Made by a program: the position numbers and the translations under genes. Under the pieces are notes generated by a model. That model saw nothing but the letters and a program-made list of their open reading frames with translations, was not told where the DNA came from and made no database searches. From Seminavis robusta (taxonomy: Eukaryota > Bacillariophyta > Bacillariophyceae > Naviculales > Naviculaceae), in assembly GCA_903772945.1 (NCBI GenBank), contig CAICTM010000289.1, forward strand, positions 16,384-80,383: 64,000 nucleotides of DNA, given 5' to 3'. The stretch's first letter is position 1. Each line of letters begins with the position of its first letter. Of this stretch, positions 55,401 through 64,000 are shown piece after piece.

Positions 55401-58311
55401 CTCAAGGAACTCAGCCTCAGACGATGTGAGTCTTCGTCCAAGGCCTCGGGCTGGAGGTGACCGTGAATTCCAGGTAGAAACCAACGCCAGGTATGGGAAC
55501 TGCCTGACCAGCCTCGATGGCCTCGATCGTAGAACCAGAACCAGCCAGGGAGTTGTATGCCTCTACGAACGCATCGGTCATTTCTTGGTCTGCCCAACCA
55601 GTGGTGGGGCCACTGAATGAAATGTAATAGTCCTCCTGCACTGGAATGCTGGTTGGGAGACTTGTAGGTTCCATTGTTGGGCTTGTGGTGGGAGTTTCAG
55701 TAGGCGATGTTGTCAGTTCATTTCTAAGGCTACTTGTGGGGTTGCCGGTTGGTTGTGCTGTTGGTGACAGGGTTGGGCTATCAGTTGGTTCAAAGGTAGG
55801 TTCAGGGGTAGGCAGATTTGTTGCAGAGGTTACAGATGGGTACATAGAACCCATTGTGGACAACACTGAGGAGAAATCTGGTTGGCTAACTGGTGTTGGT
55901 TCAAAGGTAGGTTTAGGGGTAGGGGACGATGTTGCAGGGATTGAAGTTGGATAAGAGCCAATTTTGGATGCGATAGCAAAGGCTCCCCCATAACCGCCTG
56001 CATTCACATTGCTGCAAGCTACCGGTGATGAATGTGCAGCAAACATCTGCAAACCAGCACATGACTCCGGGGAGAGCATGTCTCCTGTTGGAGCCATCGT
56101 ATTCTCGGATGGCACAGCTGAATAGGACTCAGCAGTTTCAGAACCACCAACAGGCACCGGGATGTTGGGTGCTTCAGAAAGAGCGGCAGCAGGCATGGCG
56201 GTAGTTTCTTGTATGGGAGGACTCGTCATTGTGCTGCTAGCAGGTATGCTGACATCTCCAGAAGGCATCATTGGTTGACCTTCAATCGATTGGGTGTTAC
56301 CATTGTTTCCATCATCTGGTGGTGGTGCCGGTCTTACAAAGGACGGACTGGGACTCTTCATCACTGTGATGGGAGGTAATGAACTTTTCTGCTTGGTAGC
56401 CTGAGGGGCTTGCTGTTGGCCATCTTTGCTTGGACCTTGGTCCCTGTTGGCCGTGGAAAGTGATGGGCTCGTTGCTGCCGGTGGGAGTGTGTTAATAGTG
56501 GGATTTCTGATTAAAGAGCTCATTGGGCCAGAAGCAACAGATGGACTAACTATTGATGATGGTCTTGTTGCTGCCTTAGTGGGCGAGACAATCACAAAAG
56601 AAGGCAAGCTGTTTGCATCACTGGGACTTGGACTTGATACAGCCGATGGTGCTAGGACAGGAGAAATGGATATTTGGTCTTGCTGCGTCGGATCACTTGC
56701 TAGTGCCTGAGTGGGATTTGGCTCTGAGGTTTTGGCATTTGTGGGCACTGCAGCTGCAGGATAGTTTGGTGCCAACTCAACTCCGGGAGAGTTCGGTGCT
56801 ACATCTTGCTGTACAGAGTTGTTTATTACAGCGTTGGCTGTAGGGTTTGACGCTTTGACTGCAGTGGCTGCGGGAGCGACAGCTGTTGTTGATGACGGAG
56901 TTAGCACTTGTGGAGCTTCTCGTTGATCTTCTTCACGATCATTCATGTTATGATTCAAAACGGCATCAATATTTGGCAATAGCTCAATCAGATCACCAGG
57001 TCCTAACTGATGCGCTTGGTCTGGTAGTACCTTTCCTGTGGTAGGGTCAACGAAAGCCACAAACAGGACATCAAATGGTGACTCTAGCGGTGCTTGGTGT
57101 GCTGGCACTACGTTGTCTTGTGTTGGATCATCAGTCTTGAGGATGGGTTGTATTGCCTGGGTGAACTGGTCAACAAAGTCATCAACAGCCCTAACAGGAT
57201 CTGTGTTGGTGCCAAAAAGTGGATCTGTATCAGAGCATCCATTGCAAAGAACATCAGAAACCCAAAAGGTATTGGTAAAATTATCCTCTTGGGATGACTC
57301 AACCTGCATCATTTGGACACCATTCTCTGGAATGTAGGGCACATCACATGGGTCAACCAGACCGTTTGCTGTATTGGTGGAATTGGCAGTGACGTTGTTG
57401 TAAACCTGAGAAAAAACAGTTTCCAATTCTTCCTTGTTCTCTAGCAGCAATGCACTTGTGGAAGGAGTATCAATGTTACCGATGTGATCACCGTCAGAGA
57501 AGGCTATTTGCACGATACCTTGCTTGACATCCAGGGATCCAGTATTGTCATTGCAGCCGCCAGGACGAGGAGCAGCATTATTTTCGCTACCATTGCTGTT
57601 TCCTGTGGTTACTCCAGCTGTAGTAGCAGCCACTGCAATAGCGGCTGCCACAGCAAGCCCAATCATAGTAGGTGTTGAAAGAGAAGAGACAGCAGCCGAC
57701 ATTGTGGAAGCCCCACCTCCAGCCGCTGCCGACTGACCAGCCATGACTGCTGCTCCTACGCCAATGGCTGCAGATTGAGAAGCCGCAATTGACATGTTTT
57801 GAACACGATTATCCTCCTTGGGTGGCACTGGTGTATCAGCATCATCATCCTTCTTTCTGGCAAATCGAAACAAATTAAAGCAATAGCTCAGGAGGAGCCT
57901 GGGCCAAGTGCAGATGCTGTAAACAATGTCGTAGGCATTGCTGTATACATACTCAAAAGCAACGGTCTGCATAGCACTGTTTCTGATATCTCGTTCCAAA
58001 TCAGCACTGTTGATGGAGAAATCAAAGTTGCTGGGAGATTCACTCATGTCACCTGCATTGGTATCCCTTGGGTCATTCAAAGGGTCATCCATGAAACTGT
58101 CATCATCACTGTCCGGATTATCTGGTGCTTTATCGCCATCTTCCATCGATGTCAATTCCATAGTATCAAAATCAGCTGAAAAGGTCCTTGTGTGTGTGGA
58201 TAGCAACAACTCCGATCGAAAAGGATCAGCAGGAGCATCCCTCAAGAGAGAATCTGGAGGATCACAATCCGGACCAAGTACAGCGATCTCTTCTTCCTCC
58301 ACCGCGTTCAT
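49422..58311 (-). CDS. giant membrane-anchored repeat/stalk/DUF285 LRR protein
   Basis: One gene by frame continuity at both ends. ATG at 58311. Exon 1 runs to 51201; then 50912-50844, 50751-50710, 50591-50493, 50424-50314, 50216-50194 (23 nt), 50077-50026, 49931-49857, 49778-49709 and 49623-49422 (TAA). Acidic N-terminus (1-215), membrane span ~216-236 (IGLAVAAAIAVAATTAGV), ectodomain ~240-420, a Pro/Ser/Thr region, then eleven 106-residue units (ten near-identical; EDYYISFSGPTTGWADQEMT start), a long PSxxPSxxPS stalk, PTPAPT repeats, and a BspA-like/DUF285 LRR region. The LRR exons join as FGDKNSLIAALESND, GPIGTWNVQAVSNFG, FNGYVGGWDVSGVTSMNS, WDTSKVTNM, WDTSRVTNMQAIFAECTRFN, and the end is FNQDLCAWGTKVPTASF. 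Such proteins are probably cell-surface or wall adhesins. Between 52.9 and 55.3 kb the frame is broken by many small deletions (see findings). Any function is inference. Confidence 0.8.
50943..51350 (-). repeat. 203-bp tandem duplication across an exon-intron boundary
   Basis: The block ending in the donor TATG/GTAAGG occurs twice, with donors at about 51200 and 50997, 203 bp apart and over 90% alike. The nearer copy is out of phase with the upstream exon, so splicing most likely skips it. Confidence 0.75.
51355..52215 (-). repeat. PSxxPS stalk coding repeat
   Basis: About 280 residues built from short units such as PSSSPSVAPSSNPSSWPS. Ser/Pro stalks of this kind are usual in diatom wall glycoproteins. 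Confidence 0.85.
52511..55640 (-). repeat. tandem array of 318-bp coding units
   Basis: The marker AATGAAATGTAATAG recurs (with small errors) at 55616, 55301, 54992, 54672, 54359, 54048, 53744, 53441, 53134, 52829 and 52511. An intact unit is 318 bp (106 residues). Observed spacings are 315, 309, 320, 313, 311, 304, 303, 307, 305 and 318, so most units are 3-15 bp short. Confidence 0.9.
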
Positions 58312-58757
58312 CTCTACTCAGTATGTCCTTCTAAACCGAGTCACTTTGATTCTTTGAGATTGGTATGCTTTACAGTTTGGTGGATGTAGCGACGATGCTT
58401 GCTTGTGGTACTTTTCACTACGACACTGTCCTTTCCAACACCAAGGCTCGACTTTTTGTTGTGGTGTCAATTTTTTGAGATCGCGGCGCTTATCGGAGTG
58501 GTGGTGAGAAGAAGAAGTACTCGAGGAACTCACCTGTGGATAATCCATACTCTAACCCCCCGTTACTCGATTAAGCCAGCGGAGCTGTGTAACCTCGGCA
58601 GAAAGGTTTCAGTGTACAAGCAGATACCCCTGTCAGCTTGCTAACTAGAAGCAGATACCTCTAGTGCTTAGCTAGTGCTTAACTTGTGCTTAGCTAGCTC
58701 GAAGCAGATTTCCTTATCAACACTCCACCTGAAACTGCAGCCCCGTGTGATTACAAA
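58312..58757. other. 5' flank of the giant gene
   Basis: No gene supported. Includes a CTAGAAGCAGAT-type repeat copy near 58647. Probably holds the promoter of the giant gene, but no element was recognised. Confidence 0.4.
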
Positions 58758-59586
58758 GTGAGACCCTATACATTTCAAATGACGGGGTATGAGAATGTCA
58801 TACAGCAACAGCAGCCAGAAACACACACATCAGTCACCACACTCATTCCTACCTTGGACGCCTGGGAACAGCATCTACTCCGGGACTTACACTTTCTGGT
58901 GCCTGAAACTGAGGTTTGGACAGCTCTCGCTACGAAAGCTTGCATTCTGGCCTGTGATGGGTCAGCTCCAGATGGTAAGGGATCTTTTGGGTGGATCCTC
59001 AGCGACCTCCAAGGTAGTACCCGCTTGGCTCAGTGTCACGGTCCGGCATTTGGTTACAAACTGAACTCGTACCGAGCCGAGGGTTACGGAATGTTGTCCG
59101 GTTTTCAATTCCTCCACCACATGACCACAATTCACTCCGCCGACACACCAATCCACAGACATAGGTGCTTCTGTGATAACAAATCAATGGTTGAGGTCAT
59201 AGTGAAATACTCCAAATTCAACAGGATCTTTCCAAACAGTACCTTATCCGCTTAGTGGGACATTATCGCCGAAATTCGACAAACTCTACAACAAATCCAA
59301 CCGGCAACTGCTCACCCAGTGGTTCGAACTCTGGGAGGTCAGGAATCATGATCGACATGGCAAAGACGCACAAACCAAAGCACAAGCAGCCAACCGACAG
59401 GCTATTCATGAACTTCAGCTGCTATATGACAAATACACCGGAAACCTCAGACCAGAACAGGTATGGCTTCTCCAAACACCAATTAACACACGATCCCAAT
59501 GGCCCACAGCATCAATCCGGCAATGGATCAACACATGGAAACCAGTCCTTGAAGAGAGTTACGCCCCACAGCTTGAGACTGGGTAA
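58758..59586 (+). mobile_element. RNase H-bearing retroelement remnant
   Basis: The frame to 59255 carries an RNase H domain: ACILACDGSAPDGKGSFGWI (first Asp), YRAEGYGM (Glu), CFCDNKSMVEV (third Asp). After the TAG at 59253-59255 the same frame continues briefly (WDIIAEIRQTLQQIQP), then another frame reads LLTQWFELWEVRNHDRHGKD to QWPTASIRQWINTWKPVLEE and stops at 59584. That arrangement is seen at the 3' end of non-LTR-type diatom retroelements. The stop, frame change and missing RT show it is dead and 5'-truncated. Confidence 0.65.
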
Positions 59587-59948
59587 TTGACGCGGGATCT
59601 CCACTTCCCATTCTTCCAATTCCCTCCTGCGTCCGCTTCCGTCCCTCCTTTTCTCCCTCCACCGTGCCCACCTAGTAACTCTCCCTGAATCCATTTGGCC
59701 AAACCCACAAATCCGTTAGGAATATATGTCCGGCAAATCCACACGAGATATGCCATTTATACTTACATGTAACTTTAAATGCACCATCTCTCCTAGGGAG
59801 TGTGGTGCCGGTGAGGGAACCAGTGGTGGTCTCCTGTGAAACCAATCCCCGCTTCGGCCGGGAGCGGTTACCCAAAGCTTCGGCTGTAGCACAGTGATGA
59901 TCCGTCCTTTGGGGCCATATCCGTTATAAAGATTTTGTTGTTTTTTTT

Positions 59949-60080
59949 TAGCTAGAAGCAGATTCCCCCTAGCTAGAAGCAGATTCCCATAGCAAGCTAG
60001 AAGCAGATACCCTAGCTAGCTAGAATACTAGTTATATAGCTTTCACTTGCTTTAGAGTTTTTCCTGGTAGAAGCAGATCC
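59949..60080. repeat. CTAGAAGCAGAT short interspersed repeats
   Basis: CTAGAAGCAGATTCCC or a near variant occurs at ~59952, 59972, 59998 and ~60068, and again at ~58647 and ~58700, separated by CTAG palindromes. Confidence 0.7.
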
Positions 60081-61159
60081 CCCAACTAAGATGCATGTAA
60101 ATAGCTTTAGCTGGTTTAAAAGCACCATCCTAGGAACTTATTTAGTTTTTGCCGACTTATTTGTGTTCTAACCCTACCCTTATACCTGCAGGGACCACCG
60201 TAGCAGGAAAAACAATTAAAGGGGTTGAGGGCTCTGGCAGCAAGACTGCCGAGGTTAAACACTGGTACTGGCACGTACAAATACGGTACAATACCTGGTG
60301 CATTTGTCAACGCATCAAAAGACGCATTCTGCGAACAGCTTGAAGTACGATATCAGAAAGTACCTGTAGTCATACCATATCTGGCAACAAATGATTGCTT
60401 ATATAGAATAAATCAGAAAGGTACTAGCTAGTATTCTGCCAGGTCGCGGGCCCTTGCAATAGCCTCGCTTACAGCCCAGTTAATAGACAAAAGACTTGCG
60501 AACCGCGAACATCTATCTTGAAGTGTACTGGAGTAGTTGCTACTAGCTAGCATCAGAGGGCGTCTGATGTTGTGATTTATTTGCGATTTAAAGGCCACGA
60601 TCAAATCAAGCCGCCTGACACGTGAGAGGTCACTAAGAAGATGCAGGATGGTCGCACCAGGGTGGAAGACCGTCAGCGTGGTTCATTTGGCATTTCCGGA
60701 AGACAACTTTGGGGGATCTGTCGTGAGTCCCGTGAAACCCGATCTCTTTGGATTGTTCCCCGAGACTCTCCGAGATCCAACCCAAGACGTACTACGGTAT
60801 ACTCTAGTAGCCAGCTAGTACAGTATCAGTTTTGCTTTGGTTACCCTGCTAGCCTGCCCCTACCGCTACATGTTGCCTTTACTTTCTCAAGTTTGATGCT
60901 AAAGATTTAATAGAGTAACCAGAAAGGTTTAAAGGTTTTGATCTAACAAGAATGAAACCTCCCAGCACACAGCACAACAGCCTGGAAGACGGAAGCAGCC
61001 TCTCCTCTTCTTGCTATCCGGGGCGATCGATTGTTCGAAAAGTACTTGACTCACGATGGTTTTCCCTCTGTAGTCTAATCAAAAGTAAGATGCTAGCTAG
61101 AACACAAGTAAGAAATAAAGTCTTACCCTTGCCCTTCAAATTGTCCAACTTGACTGTCA

Positions 61160-61339
61160 TGGGCCAAGAAAAAGGAAACCTACCCTAGCTGGTATGATTT
61201 CAGTGAGGATATCTTCAATGATAGACTTGAAAATAGGCTTGCCCGTCTTATGGTGGCAGGGTTGATCTGTTTGAGTGAGGCTGGAGCGATCTCCCTTCCC
61301 GAGATCTCGGGTTGGCTGTACCAGGTCCTCGAGATCCAT
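61160..61339 (-). other. possible exon of an unknown gene
   Basis: The ATG at 61339 opens MDLEDLVQPTRDLGKGDRSS and ends in GKPIFKSIIEDILTEIIPAR, which looks like real protein. A donor-like AGG/GTAGGT follows, and further on GACAG/TCAAGTTGGAC and GGCAAGG/GTAAGA resemble another small exon, but the phases do not fit cleanly. Weak. Confidence 0.2.
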
Positions 61340-62993
61340 GACTCACCTGAAGCCAACAGTGTCTTTTTTTGAAGTTCTCCTGAACTTTTGGGGAATGACT
61401 CGACTCAATCACTCACCGAAATAAATGCTGACAGCTCATCAGGTCAAATAGACATCTTTCTTCTGTTTCTGTCTTTCCGCTCAAAATGATATAATGTAGA
61501 ATGCACCAATATTGACTATGGAGTATAGGTACGGTAGGGTACATTGTTCAAAATTTACAGTAGGGATTGCGCGTAAATAAATGCTGTGAAGTGCGCTGCT
61601 AACTAGCTACTAGTAGTAGACTCGACTCATTTAGGAAGAATCTACCGGTATCCACTTGCCTGCCGCTTGCCGCACAAAGTAGATGCAGTCACACGCAAAG
61701 TTCGCCACCTTCCATCTTGCCAGTTCACCCCCATGCAGCCTTATTTGTGTGATACACCCACAGTGACGTTCAGGATTGAATGAGAAGCCCCATGGAATGA
61801 ATAAACTATCTCACTATGACTCTGGAGTATTAATAAGAGGTAGTACAGGTAGATGACATGTTCTGTTTTTTTTGGAACATTCATTTGCCGCCGGACGTTC
61901 GGTATAAGAAGACGATGACCTTCTTGATTTTATTAACAGTAGCGGAAATCCGTAATTCCTTTGGACTTAGCGAGATGGGGTTGCTGCTCCAGAAAAGGCA
62001 ACAGTCATTTCTGCCTTGTTCCTACGGTACTCGAGTAGTCTACTAGTACGGTACGGAATTCCTGCTGCCACCCCACACACAGCAATTGAGTTCATGGTGC
62101 CTGGTGCATGATGAGGTTGAGGGAGAGCGGATCCTCTTCCTTTTGGTGGTGGTTCCAGGCACCGCTATTTGAAACCAATCAAGATGACAGCATCAGATAC
62201 TTATCCTGCGGACGGTATCTATGCTACGGTACCAGTACCGGTATGCAACAGACTTGACAATGACACTACACTACACTACTCTTGTGGCCACCGTCACACC
62301 GTATGATTTGGAGGAGGATTTCTTGGTGCATGATCTTCCGCGACAATTAAGATCTCAGTTCTTCTTTATCAGTTTCTAGTGGTGTTGTGGGGTGCTTCAA
62401 AAATGGTGAGAGTCAAGTCAGAGCAGTGATCAAGAAGAGGAGAATAACGGGCCCCAGTAGTGTACCCGTACACCCGTATACCGTACTTGTCGATCGGAAT
62501 AGAGTCTTCCCGTTCTAGCAAAATGTTGGTCCAACTGCGTTCTCCCCAGTTTCTAATGAATGGCAGACAGCGATTGTGGTACCGGAGACGTGAGATTGGT
62601 GCTCTGATCGACAACTGAACGCTGCTATATCTAGCTAGCCAGCTAGCTTAGCTAGAACTCGAACTCGAACGCGAAGGAGCAGGAGCCCGCGGCCGGCGGG
62701 GCATCGATATCAATCGCTGTTGCCACTCGAACTTTTCTGTTTGCCGTACTGTAATGTATTGAGTTGTGCTTGTGCTGGTCAAACCGCCACGAGAAAGAGA
62801 TGATTGGGTTCGCGCACTAATAATAATAATAGTAGGCCAGTACATGTACTAGCTACTGGTAAAGCTACTTCAAAAGTAAAACTCAATCGTCGAGATCTGG
62901 GTGGTGTACATGTCTTCCACCCTGATTGATTGAGAGGAGGGATACTATCACCTGGCACTGGCTAGCATTGACACTGCCATGGCATTGGTTGTT

Positions 62994-63535
62994 TTACGGA
63001 GGACAACCATAACAATAGGGACCTCTGGGATTTAATGTGTTGTCAGGGGGGGCGTTGCTTGGACAAGCAGTAAGTGTAAACATGTCAGTCATCCAAGAAC
63101 CTGTAACAGTTACTGGATTTACAATGATACCCCAATCACACAGATCCTGAGAGAAGGTGACACACCCATTGGACATTTCTCGATAGTCGGTCACTGTGGC
63201 AATGTTCCTATAGCACAAAAACAGGAGGGATACAAGAAGTGCCAATGAGTGCCAAGTCCAAAACAAGTTGTGCACGGAGAGACAACTTAAGGTCAAGAAA
63301 CCCACCAGCTTGATATGTCAACATTGAAGAGGTAATTCGATCTAAAAGCTGAATTCATTGAGATTACCTTGCCCACGTCTGTCACATGGTGAAGTGGACA
63401 GAGAAAACCATAAGTGTGTTTCTCTTGGGAACAAAGAATACAAACAAGAAATGGACTTACCCCAACTACTAACATCAATATTATGGTATAAGACCCCATC
63501 AAAAATTCCCCCCATGTGTATGACACTGCTTGTAT
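62994..63535 (-). pseudogene. 3' end of a second DUF285 LRR gene (5' part missing)
   Basis: Three exons by GT-AG and frame: 63535-63461 (DTSSVIHMGGIFDGVLYHNI then DVSSW), 63378-63306 (DVGKVISMNSAFRSNYLFNV then DISSW) and 63207-62994 (NIATVTDYREMSNGCVTFSQ, DLCDWG, ending CYGCPP and TAA). Exon sizes and split positions match the last three exons of the giant gene (75, 70, 202 nt there; 75, 73, 214 nt here), so the two are paralogues. Upstream of 63535 no further LRR exon was seen before the copia fragment, which suggests truncation. Surface-protein role as for the giant gene. Confidence 0.7.
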
Positions 63536-63840
63536 CTAATGCGGTTACAAGAACAATGATGGAGGTCAAAAAGTAAGAGTGGGTACCATGTCGACTGACT
63601 AAAAGGAAATCTGAAATCTGATGAAAAGGTAATTTGTCTTTTGTTGTTGTTTATTATTTATTGTTGTGCCAATTTCCTGAAATTGTGAGCTTGGAAATGA
63701 AGGACGTGTTGTGTGATTTCTGAAACTTGGACCTTGCAAGTCTTTGGGGTGAAACCTGGCATTGCTCCTTCTATTTGGGAAGACGGTAGTGTTGTCACAG
63801 GATCCTCAGTCATTTGGGGATTCCATCAGTAGATATGACA
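63536..63840. other. junction between LRR fragment and copia fragment
   Basis: No gene or LTR end recognised. Confidence 0.4.
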
Positions 63841-64000
63841 GTCACAGGACCATGGCACTTGGGAAGAGGTACCCATGGTGAGGCTCAAGGAGAAGTTGTG
63901 CCTGTGATGTGGGTGATGAAAGTGAAAAGGAAGCCTGATGGTTCCTTTGACAAGTTCAAGGCAAGAGTTGTGGTGAGAGGGAACCATAAATCCTCTCTTC
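63841..64000 (+). mobile_element. Ty1/copia reverse transcriptase, partial
   Basis: The plus frame reads TGPWHLGRGTHGEAQGEVVP then VMWVMKVKRKPDGSFDKFKA and RVVVRGN, the conserved start of copia RT (normally WVFKxKRxxDGxxxRYKARLV). It runs off the window end, so length and integrity are unknown. Confidence 0.75.

Larger units (their letters stand above)
59587..62993. other. 3.4-kb gene-poor stretch
   Basis: Contains the likely 3' tail of the retroelement (to ~59955, ending in a T run), GAAGCAGAT repeats, TACCGGTA at 61643 and 62236, and one weak exon candidate at 61160-61339. Other open frames, including a minus frame at 62369-62614, have no support. Confidence 0.4.

Overview
The window is nuclear DNA of a eukaryote, most probably a pennate diatom. 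Genes carry short GT-AG introns. Several families typical of diatoms are present: BspA-like/DUF285 leucine-rich surface proteins with Pro-Ser stalks, a carbamoyl-phosphate synthetase with a mitochondrial presequence, 27-residue ankyrin-like repeats, and diatom-type Ty3/gypsy, Ty1/copia, Harbinger and RNase H retroelement remnants. The species is inferred, not proven. No rRNA, tRNA or CRISPR was found. Intergenic DNA is strewn with the palindrome TACCGGTA and with CTAGCTAG runs, both almost absent from intact coding sequence.

Layout. 0-6.9 kb: sparse DNA with a frameshifted Ser/Arg-rich gene and a broken ankyrin-like gene. 7-12 kb (minus): an intact four-exon glutamine-dependent carbamoyl-phosphate synthetase. 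12-15.6 kb: intergenic. 15.6-20.7 kb (plus): a single-exon 1709-residue coiled-coil protein. 21.2-25.3 kb: a small SPEC3/Stum-like membrane protein, a secreted tandem-SET protein and a small membrane protein. 25.8-29.1 kb: an indel-ridden formylglycine-generating-enzyme-like pseudogene and a copia remnant. 30.2-33.7 kb: a MATE transporter gene with a 26-nt microexon. 34-38.6 kb: two paralogous single-span membrane proteins flanking a foldback (MITE-like) element and a gag-like remnant. 39.5-48.2 kb: a hypothetical gene, a short LTR retrotransposon with two matching LTRs, an NTF2/SnoaL-like gene and a Harbinger-type transposon with TIRs and a 3-bp target duplication. 49.4-58.3 kb (minus): one very large gene (acidic N-terminus, membrane span, about 10 near-identical 106-residue repeats plus one divergent copy, a PSxxPS stalk, then DUF285 LRRs split over small exons). 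58.8-64 kb: retroelement remnants, mostly empty DNA, and the 3' end of a second DUF285 gene beside a copia fragment.

The genes do not form operons. The best metabolic call is carbamoyl-phosphate synthetase, probably the urea-cycle type. The most unusual object is the giant repeat/stalk/LRR gene, whose central repeat array is riddled with small deletions in a pattern that looks like unpolished long-read sequence. Splice sites were placed by reading frame continuity and GT/AG signals only.
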